In this document: positions 17,141 through 22,949 of the stretch, in pieces
How the letters are laid out: each line of letters begins with the position of its first letter
Numbering within the stretch: the stretch's first letter is position 1
From: Cereibacter sphaeroides
GTDB lineage: Bacteria > Pseudomonadota > Alphaproteobacteria > Rhodobacterales > Rhodobacteraceae
Direction of reading: 5' to 3'
Assembly: GCA_003243455.1 (NCBI GenBank)
Contig: QFQS01000001.1
Span: 1,240,001-1,304,000 of the forward strand
Length of the DNA stretch: 64,000 nt
Program-made: the position numbers and the translations under genes
The notes under the pieces: generated by a model
Seen by the model: only the letters and a program-made list of their open reading frames with translations
Databases searched by the model: none
What the model was told of the DNA's origin: nothing

Positions 17141-17701
17141 TTAGATCAGCTTGACTTGCGTCTCGACCAGCGTCCGGTCGAAGACTTCCTCGATATGTTC
17201 GTTATAAAGCCCAATACAGTCGTTCGACGATCGACGACCGATCTTTCGTGTATCGTGATTACCACGGATTCGGTAGTACTGCCACGACAAGTAAAGGGCG
17301 TGGGTGCCAAGCGGGTTGCTTGGGTCGCCGCCGGGCACGAACGCGGGCCATTCCGGGTTGCGTTCGTGCACCGAGGGTGTCGGCGCCCAGTTAGGGTTCA
17401 CGTTCTTCTCGACGACTTCGATGTAACCCCGTCGGGTCAGCTCGCCCGGCAGAGGAACGGACGTCGGATCGAGATACATATGGCTGTCGCTCGTCCAATG
17501 CTGAAGAATCTTGGCCGTCGTGTCGGACATGATGATCCCGACACCCAGAACGTCGAAATGATCCTGCCACTCATAGGTCCGGAAAGCGGAGATGTTGTTG
17601 CGGACCGGGTCCTGAGCGTTTTCCGACGCGATGGCGGCACGACCGGTCACAAAAGATGCGACAACTGCTACGGCAACAAAAAGCCGTCGAGTGAATCGCA
17701 T
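17141..17701 (-). CDS. L,D-transpeptidase (YkuD) homologue with altered active site
   Basis: A 186-aa exported YkuD-fold protein: signal peptide 1-25, then the family segments EWPAFVPGGDPSNPLGTHALYL and YYRIRGN...IGRRSSNDCIGLYN. The catalytic Cys162 is kept, but the conserved His is Arg146 (IRGN for IHGT), the Gly before Cys is Asp161 and the Arg after it is Gly164. It may be inactive as a cross-linker or have another role. It heads the leftward operon and has a CueR-type box at 17723-17753, implying copper induction. Confidence 0.85.
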   Translation of the reverse strand: MRFTRRLFVAVAVVASFVTGRAAIASENAQDPVRNNISAFRTYEWQDHFDVLGVGIIMSDTTAKILQHWTSDSHMYLDPTSVPLPGELTRRGYIEVVEKNVNPNWAPTPSVHERNPEWPAFVPGGDPSNPLGTHALYLSWQYYRIRGNHDTRKIGRRSSNDCIGLYNEHIEEVFDRTLVETQVKLI

Positions 17702-17722
17702 GTTCTGCTCCTTTTTGTGGAA

Positions 17723-17753
17723 GGCATGCCTCCTTCCAACATGGGAAGGTCAA
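17723..17753 (-). promoter_or_regulatory. CueR-type promoter/operator of the L,D-transpeptidase operon
   Basis: Read leftward: TTGACC (-35, 17753-17748), a 19-bp spacer beginning TTCCCATGTTGGAAGG, then a weak -10 (CATGCC, 17728-17723). The spacer contains the perfect dyad CCTTCC-N6-GGAAGG of CueR operators, and the 19-bp spacing is the long spacer of MerR-family promoters. The first part matches the copA box of this island almost base for base. The -10 is the weak point. Confidence 0.72.
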
Positions 17754-17882
17754 ACGGCTTTGCATTGCGACCGGCTCACAAACAGGTGAATGCGTTGCGT
17801 TTTCGCCAATCCTGCGGGGAATTTGGCGCCTCACTCCGATGTGATCACTCTGCATCGAGGTCCAATAGGCTATGCTGAATTC

Positions 17883-18185
17883 ATGCGGATGATCATAGCC
17901 CTTCTGTGCGGTTTCCTCCTGCTCGCCACCTTTTTCGGACTGGCGCACCCTGAACGATCGCCGCACGGATTGCATACAGACGCGCTTCACGCCCAGCCTT
18001 TACTAGCGGACGCTCTCTGCGGTGACGGGTCAGGGCAAGGGACATGTCAGTTTGTCATCTCCGAGGAGCCATTGCGCTTAAGCTTGGTGGCGCTGGTCGG
18101 ATTGTCTCATTTCGAGATTACGCCGGTCATGGCCTCCAGCCGCAGTTTTGCCCCCCACACCCCTCCACCGCGACACGCCTCCTGA
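17883..18185 (+). CDS. Small exported hypothetical protein
   Basis: A 100-aa product with an N-terminal signal sequence (MRMIIALLCGFLLLATFFG) and two cysteines spaced CGDGSGQGTC, with no family recognised. It lies rightward, divergent from the first L,D-transpeptidase and 37 bp ahead of the second. The start at 17883 opens the signal peptide; a longer in-frame start exists at 17790. No strong ribosome site is visible, so this is a moderate call. Confidence 0.5.
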   Translation: MRMIIALLCGFLLLATFFGLAHPERSPHGLHTDALHAQPLLADALCGDGSGQGTCQFVISEEPLRLSLVALVGLSHFEITPVMASSRSFAPHTPPPRHAS

Positions 18186-18222
18186 GCGAACCTGGTCCCT
18201 ATTGTTCCTCGCAGGAGACAGC

Positions 18223-18786
18223 ATGATTTCCCGACGCATCCTCATTGGCGGGGCCGCAATTGCGGCATTGTACTCGCCTACCGTCTTGCAGGCCCATACC
18301 GAAGAGCCATTCGTGTTGGCCGACGAGTTCCAGCCGCGTGAGGTGCGCGTCCGCGAGCAGTACGCGCCCGGACAGATCCTCGTGTTTCCGCGAAGCTTCT
18401 TTCTCTACCATGTATTCGACACTGAACGCGCGATCCGCTACGGTGTCGGCGTCGGCAAGGCGGGGCTCGCATTCAGAGGATCTGCGATCATCGAGCGAAA
18501 GGCCGAATGGCCGTCCTGGCGCCCGACGAACGACATGATCCGGCGCAACCCCGGCCGTTATGCCCAATTCGCCGATGGGGTCCCCGGCGGGCCAAACAAT
18601 CCACTCGGGGCGAGGGCGCTCTACCTCTACCGGGAAGGGCGCGATACCTACTACCGCATCCATGGTACAACCGAGCCATGGTCCATCGGCAAGTCCGTGT
18701 CGAATGGTTGCATTCGGATGCTGAACGATCATGTAATCCAGCTTTATGATCAGGTTCATGTCGGCACGCCGGTGTCCGTGCTATGA
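18223..18786 (+). CDS. L,D-transpeptidase (YkuD/ErfK family)
   Basis: A 187-aa exported enzyme predicted to make 3-3 peptidoglycan cross-links or attach lipoprotein. Signal sequence 1-23 (RRILIGG, ending near QAHTEE), then the PGGPNNPLGARALYLY segment and an intact active site: His147 in IHGT, and SVSNGCIRM with Cys163 and Arg165. The start follows GGAGA by seven bases. Its stop overlaps the next gene's start by 4 bp, coupling it to a DsbA-like oxidoreductase. It is a sound homologue of the altered copy encoded about 500 bp away on the other strand. Confidence 0.9.
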   Translation: MISRRILIGGAAIAALYSPTVLQAHTEEPFVLADEFQPREVRVREQYAPGQILVFPRSFFLYHVFDTERAIRYGVGVGKAGLAFRGSAIIERKAEWPSWRPTNDMIRRNPGRYAQFADGVPGGPNNPLGARALYLYREGRDTYYRIHGTTEPWSIGKSVSNGCIRMLNDHVIQLYDQVHVGTPVSVL

Positions 18787-19550
18787 CCGTCAAGCGCCGT
18801 GATATGCTGATTGCTGGTGGCGCGATTGCACTGATCTACGGACTGCGTGCCCTTCCTTGGGATTGGTTTCCAGGACGCGCCTTGGTCTATTCCGACATCC
18901 CGGATCTGCCCCCCTTTCGACGCCTGGCGACCGCAGGCCAGACATCCGTCGCAACTGCAGCCCTCGTAGGTCTCGACTCACCATCTGAGGACGCAGACGC
19001 GCGCCGTGCGCGGGCAGAGGCCGCCCGCGCCCATCCCTGCCCTGCCCTATTCGGCATTGATGGTCGGAAAAGGATCGTGCCGATTGCCTTCTTCAGCGAA
19101 TTCCGCTGCCCATATTGCCGCGTGCTAGAACGGGATCTCGACACACTTATGATGGAGTATCCCGGCTCCTTTCGACTGGTTCAGCATGAACTTCCGATCT
19201 TCGGTCCGACCTCCGAATTGGCTGCGCGTGCATCAGTCGCCGCTGCGCGACAAGGAAGGCAGCAGGAGCTTCGGCGCCGCTTCATGCGAACGTCATTGGT
19301 CGCCGAACAGGCTTCGGTCATGCGCGTGGCAGCCAACCTCGGTCTCGATACTGACCGGCTCGCACGCGACATGGCGTCGCCTGAAGTGCAAGCCGAGCTC
19401 GATCAAACCCGAGCGCTTGCAGATCTGTTCGGCTTTGTCGGCACACCGGGGCTTGTAATTGGACGGACTGTGCTGAACGGCGCGATACCCTACGCAGTCC
19501 TTCGCCAAATTGCAGAAGACGAGGCATCCATGCCGAATCCTGTATGTTAA
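18783..19550 (+). CDS. DsbA-like thioredoxin-fold oxidoreductase
   Basis: A 255-aa membrane-anchored or exported protein (hydrophobic 9-20) with a thioredoxin/DsbA domain: active site Cys109-Pro-Tyr-Cys112 in SEFRCPYC, helical insert, and cis-Pro loop VGTPGLVIG. Extra cysteines lie at HPCPAL (about 86) and at the very C-terminus (Cys255). Coupled to the L,D-transpeptidase by an ATGA overlap. L,D-transpeptidases depend on a reduced catalytic Cys, so a dedicated thiol enzyme next to it is a sensible pairing (inference). Confidence 0.85.
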   Translation: MTVKRRDMLIAGGAIALIYGLRALPWDWFPGRALVYSDIPDLPPFRRLATAGQTSVATAALVGLDSPSEDADARRARAEAARAHPCPALFGIDGRKRIVPIAFFSEFRCPYCRVLERDLDTLMMEYPGSFRLVQHELPIFGPTSELAARASVAAARQGRQQELRRRFMRTSLVAEQASVMRVAANLGLDTDRLARDMASPEVQAELDQTRALADLFGFVGTPGLVIGRTVLNGAIPYAVLRQIAEDEASMPNPVC

Positions 19551-19571
19551 CAAAATGAATACCCGTCGCAG

Positions 19572-19706
19572 ATGCTGATCGGTGCCGCTTTCTTCGCGCG
19601 GCCTTTTGTGCCGACAACCCTTATCGCGGCACTCATGCGCGGGTTTGCGATGGTCCTGCGGACCTTCACGGGCGCGGGTCGCTGCATGCCCTTGCATACG
19701 TCATGA
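19572..19706 (+). CDS. Possible small hydrophobic protein
   Basis: A 44-aa frame (MLIGAAFFARPFVPTTLIAA...) beginning 21 bp after the DsbA-like gene and overlapping the next small frame by 4 bp (ATGA at 19703-19706). No ribosome site is obvious and no family is known. The coupling pattern is the main support. Confidence 0.3.
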   Translation: MLIGAAFFARPFVPTTLIAALMRGFAMVLRTFTGAGRCMPLHTS

Positions 19707-19949
19707 CCCATCACGATGACGCTCGCCATCCGTTCTGGCCGGTCCCGGATTGGTTATTCCGCAGCCCGGTCAGCTACTGGGACGCCGACTCTTACTGCAA
19801 CGTTTGGATATCTTCGAGGTCGCACTGGTCGTGGCGCTGATCGTCCTTTGTGCTGCAGGGGGCGAGCATTGGTCCTTACCGTCGCCGCGCCCGTCATCAT
19901 TCCGGTCCTGCTCACCGGCAAACTCCACAGTCCGCACGGCATGGGATAG
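19703..19949 (+). pseudogene. Frameshifted small two-helix membrane protein
   Basis: The frame starts MTHHDDARHPFWPVPDWLFR and SPVSYWDADSYCNV, shifts near 19805 into LDIFEVALVVALIVLCAAGG (a membrane helix), and shifts again near 19865 into ALVLTVAAPVIIPVLLTG with a stop at 19947-19949. Joined, these give one sensible protein of about 80 residues with a His-containing N-terminus and two helices. I therefore read it as a recently broken gene. The family is unknown. Confidence 0.4.
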
Positions 19950-19954
19950 GCGCG

Positions 19955-22048
19955 TCAACCCCGATAGCGCCGCAGAAGCTGCGCGTTGATTGCCACGATG
20001 ATGGTCGAAGCCGACATGAACACCGCCCCGATGGCCGGCGTCATCAAGAAGCCAGTGCCAAAGGTGATCCCCGCCGCCATCGGAATGGCAAAGGTGTTGT
20101 AGCCTGTGGCCCAGATCAGGTTCTGCACCATCTTGGCATAGGTCGCTCGCGACAGGCCGAGAATCGCTTCGACATCGCGCGGGTCCGACCGCACCAGCAC
20201 GACATCGGCCGATTCCACCGCCACATCCGTACCCGCGCCGATGGCGATGCCAAGATCAGCTTCGACAAGCGCCGGTGCGTCGTTCACACCGTCACCAACC
20301 ATCGCGACCTTCAGCCCCCGTGCCTGCAACTCCTTGACCTTCGCCGCTTTCTGGTCGGGCAGAACCTGGGCGAAATATTCGTCCAGTCGCAGTTCCCCTG
20401 CCACCGACTTCGCCACCCCCTCGGCGTCTCCCGTCATCATGATCGACCGCACCCCCTTGGCTTTCAGCCGCGCCACCACGTCGCGCGATTCCGCCCGCAC
20501 GATGTCGGCCAGCGCAATGAGGGCGTGCGGCTTGCCGCCAAGCACCAGCACCACCACAGTCTTGCCCGCCGCTTCCAGCGCCTCGAGGCGGGGATCGGTG
20601 ACAGGAGTGTTCTGCCGGCGCAGGTGGCCGGGGCTGACGATGGCCACCTCCTGTCCGTCCACCCGCGCCGTGACGCCCGCACCAGTGATGCTCTGCAAGC
20701 CCTCGGGCTGCGGAAAGTCGATGTCCTTGGCCTTGGCATCCGCGACAATGCCCATCGCGATCGGGTGCTGCGACTGACTTTCCAGCGATGCCGCCAACCG
20801 CAGCGCTGCGGCCTCATCCCCGCCGTCCAGCAGCACTATATCGCTGACGCCGAACCGACCCTCGGTCAGGGTGCCAGTCTTGTCGAACACCACCGCGTTC
20901 AGATCACGCGCCCGCTCGAAAGCGGCGCGATCGCGGATCAGCAGGCCGTTCTTCGCCGCAAGCGAGGTGGACACGGCCACCACAAGCGGCACCGCAAGTC
21001 CAAGTGCGTGGGGGCAGGCGATGACCATCACAGTCACCATCCGCTCCAACGCGAAGGTGACGCTTTCGCCAGCCCAGATCCAGTAGGCGAAAGAGGCAAG
21101 GCCGACGGTGATGGCAACCCATGTCAGAACCGTGGCCGCGCGAGTCGCAAGGTCTTGTGTGCGCGACCGGCTGGCCTGCGCCGCCTTTACCATAGCAATG
21201 ACCTGCGACAGGTAGGTGGCCTCGCCCGTTGCCTTGACTTCGATGGTCACGGCCCCCTCGCCGTTGACCGCCCCGCCTATCACCGTCTCCCCAGTGGTCC
21301 GGTTGACCGGTTTCGACTCGCCGGTCAGCATCGCCTCATTGAAGGATGACGTGCCCTCGGTAATCATCCCGTCCACCGGCACTTTGGCGCCGGGGCGGAT
21401 CACCACTCGGTCGCCTGCAAACAACGCCGCCACCGGCACTTCCTCAGTGCCGCCATCGGCCTTGACCCGCAGGGCCGTGTCAGGCAACAGGCGCACCAGT
21501 TCCTCCAGTGCCCGCGAAGCACCAAGGACTGAGCGCATCTCAAGCCAGTGACCCAGCAGCATGATGGTCACAAGCGTTGCCAGTTCCCAATAGAACGGCT
21601 CGCCCCCCGGCAGGCCAAGGGTCACGGCGGCGGAATAGAAATAGGCGGTCGAGATTGCCAGCGCCACCAGCGTCATCATCCCCGGCCGGCCGCTGCGGAT
21701 CTCGGGCAGCGCGCCTTTCAGGAACGGCCAGCCACCCCAGAAATAGATCACCGAGGACAGGGCCAGTGCCACCCATTCCTCGGCGGCGAAGAGCGGTGTC
21801 ATGCCCATCCCGGCGAAATCGCGCACCATCGGCGACAGGATCAGGACCGGCAGTGTCAGTAGCAGACAGACCCAGAACCGGCGGCGGAAATCGGCCACGC
21901 CGTCGCCGTGACCCGCGTGTGCACCCCCACCCTGGGCTCCGTGCCCCATTGCGGCGTGGTCCATGGGTTTCGCACCATGCCCCATGGCGGCATGGTCCAT
22001 CTTTGACATCGGCATCGGGTTGCCGGGTTTCTCGGCATTGCTTGCCAT
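19955..22048 (-). CDS. copB: CopB-type P1B copper-transporting ATPase (CPH)
   Basis: A 697-aa heavy-metal pump. It lacks a CxxC HMA domain and instead has an N-terminal Met/His-rich tail with two MDHAAMGHGA-type repeats (about residues 17-38). Transport motif CPH (VIACPHALGL), phosphorylation site DKTGTLTEG, TGES and GDGVNDAPAL are all present; six to eight membrane helices. The CPH motif is the mark of CopB (P1B-3) pumps, which export copper from the cytoplasm. It is the third gene of the copZ - DUF305 - copB unit, 78 bp behind the DUF305 gene. Confidence 0.93.
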   Translation of the reverse strand: MASNAEKPGNPMPMSKMDHAAMGHGAKPMDHAAMGHGAQGGGAHAGHGDGVADFRRRFWVCLLLTLPVLILSPMVRDFAGMGMTPLFAAEEWVALALSSVIYFWGGWPFLKGALPEIRSGRPGMMTLVALAISTAYFYSAAVTLGLPGGEPFYWELATLVTIMLLGHWLEMRSVLGASRALEELVRLLPDTALRVKADGGTEEVPVAALFAGDRVVIRPGAKVPVDGMITEGTSSFNEAMLTGESKPVNRTTGETVIGGAVNGEGAVTIEVKATGEATYLSQVIAMVKAAQASRSRTQDLATRAATVLTWVAITVGLASFAYWIWAGESVTFALERMVTVMVIACPHALGLAVPLVVAVSTSLAAKNGLLIRDRAAFERARDLNAVVFDKTGTLTEGRFGVSDIVLLDGGDEAAALRLAASLESQSQHPIAMGIVADAKAKDIDFPQPEGLQSITGAGVTARVDGQEVAIVSPGHLRRQNTPVTDPRLEALEAAGKTVVVLVLGGKPHALIALADIVRAESRDVVARLKAKGVRSIMMTGDAEGVAKSVAGELRLDEYFAQVLPDQKAAKVKELQARGLKVAMVGDGVNDAPALVEADLGIAIGAGTDVAVESADVVLVRSDPRDVEAILGLSRATYAKMVQNLIWATGYNTFAIPMAAGITFGTGFLMTPAIGAVFMSASTIIVAINAQLLRRYRG

Positions 22049-22126
22049 GGTTCCGCGTTCCTTTTGTCCGAAGATTTTTAGAGGGCGCCACCGGTCCCGG
22101 CCGCGCCCCCCAAAAGCGTCGCGGGA

Positions 22127-22552
22127 CTACATGCCCTTGGCGGCGAGCCAGGCGTTCATCGCGGTGATCTCGGCTTCCTGCGCGGCGATGACCGCTTCGG
22201 CGAGCTTACGGATTTCTGGATCCTTGCCGTACGCGAGCTGGACCTTGGCCATGTCGATGGCAGCCTGATGGTGCGGGATCATGCCCTTGACGAAATCCAC
22301 GTCGGGATCGCCGGTATAGGGGATCATCATCGACGCCATCATCTTGTCCATCGAGGCGGCATAAGCCATCGTCGCTGGGTCGTTGGCAAATTCCGGCGGG
22401 ATCAGCGAGGCATGGCTCATCATGCCGTCCATCTTCATACCGCCCATGTCCATGCCACCCATGTCCATGCCACCCATGTCGGATTCGGCGTAGACATAGG
22501 TTCCGCCCGCGACGAATGCGGCGAAAACTGCGCCGACTGCGATCTTGTTCAT
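22127..22552 (-). CDS. DUF305 (CopM-like) periplasmic copper-binding protein
   Basis: A 141-aa exported protein: signal peptide 1-22, then a run of MGGMDMGGM repeats (about 26-44) and a DUF305 helical domain with KGMIPHHQAAIDMA and AQEAEITAM. DUF305 proteins such as CopM bind copper through Met and His and are induced by copper. It lies between copZ (43 bp upstream) and the CopB pump. Confidence 0.92.
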   Translation of the reverse strand: MNKIAVGAVFAAFVAGGTYVYAESDMGGMDMGGMDMGGMKMDGMMSHASLIPPEFANDPATMAYAASMDKMMASMMIPYTGDPDVDFVKGMIPHHQAAIDMAKVQLAYGKDPEIRKLAEAVIAAQEAEITAMNAWLAAKGM

Positions 22553-22594
22553 CTGCTCTTCCTTCTGCTGCTTGAAGTTCGTGGTCGCGCAAAG

Positions 22595-22783
22595 TCAGGC
22601 GGGCGCGTATCCCACCTCGGTTAGGGCGGCGGTCAGCCGCTCACGAGGGGCCGCCGACTTCACGTCAACCTTGTGCGTGCCCGGATCGGCCCTGACCTCG
22701 GCTGCCGGATCGACCGACTGGATGGCCTTGGTCACGCTGCGCACGCAGCCGCCGCAAGTCATGTTCTCGATATGGAACTGCAT
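22595..22783 (-). CDS. copZ: Copper chaperone / HMA domain protein CopZ
   Basis: A 62-aa single heavy-metal-associated domain with the metal site MTCGGC (8-13) and the usual beta-alpha-beta-beta-alpha-beta length. It delivers Cu(I) to P-type ATPases in the cytoplasm. First gene of the leftward copZ-DUF305-copB unit, with a CueR-type promoter ending about 35 bp before its start and facing the copA promoter. Confidence 0.93.
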   Translation of the reverse strand: MQFHIENMTCGGCVRSVTKAIQSVDPAAEVRADPGTHKVDVKSAAPRERLTAALTEVGYAPA

Positions 22784-22817
22784 GAGTGCCTCCTTCAGGG
22801 TTTACCTCATGTCTTTC

Positions 22818-22848
22818 GATGTAGGGCTTCCTATCGTTGTAAGGTCAA
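22818..22848 (-). promoter_or_regulatory. CueR-type promoter of copZ-DUF305-copB
   Basis: Read leftward: TTGACC (-35, 22848-22843), a 19-bp spacer beginning TTACAACGATAGGAAG, then TACATC (-10, 22823-22818). It has the long 19-bp spacer expected of MerR-family targets. The dyad is less perfect than in the copA box (TTAC/GGAAG). Confidence 0.75.
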
Positions 22849-22884
22849 GGGCACAAAGTCTCGACAACATAAAAAATTTCCCCC

Positions 22885-22915
22885 TTGACCTTCCCATCAT
22901 TGGAAGCCCTACCTG
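22885..22915 (+). promoter_or_regulatory. CueR-type promoter of copA-cueR
   Basis: TTGACC (-35, 22885-22890), 19-bp spacer TTCCCATCATTGGAAGCCC containing the CTTCC/GGAAG dyad, then TACCTG (-10, 22910-22915). This closely follows the known CueR-dependent copA promoter layout. It faces the copZ promoter with 36 bp between the two -35 boxes. copA starts 35 bp downstream. Confidence 0.85.
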
Positions 22916-22949
22916 ACAGAGCAGAAACAGATGCCCAGAGGATTCTGCC

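Noticed and set aside
19850..21349. Open frame of about 500 codons antisense to copB
   Set aside because: No recognisable motif, His/Arg-rich composition, and it runs against a clear P-type ATPase. Taken as a shadow.
22440..22475. Tandem DNA repeat in the DUF305 gene
   Set aside because: It encodes the MGGMDMGGM repeats of the copper-binding segment and needs no separate explanation, though copy number may vary between strains.
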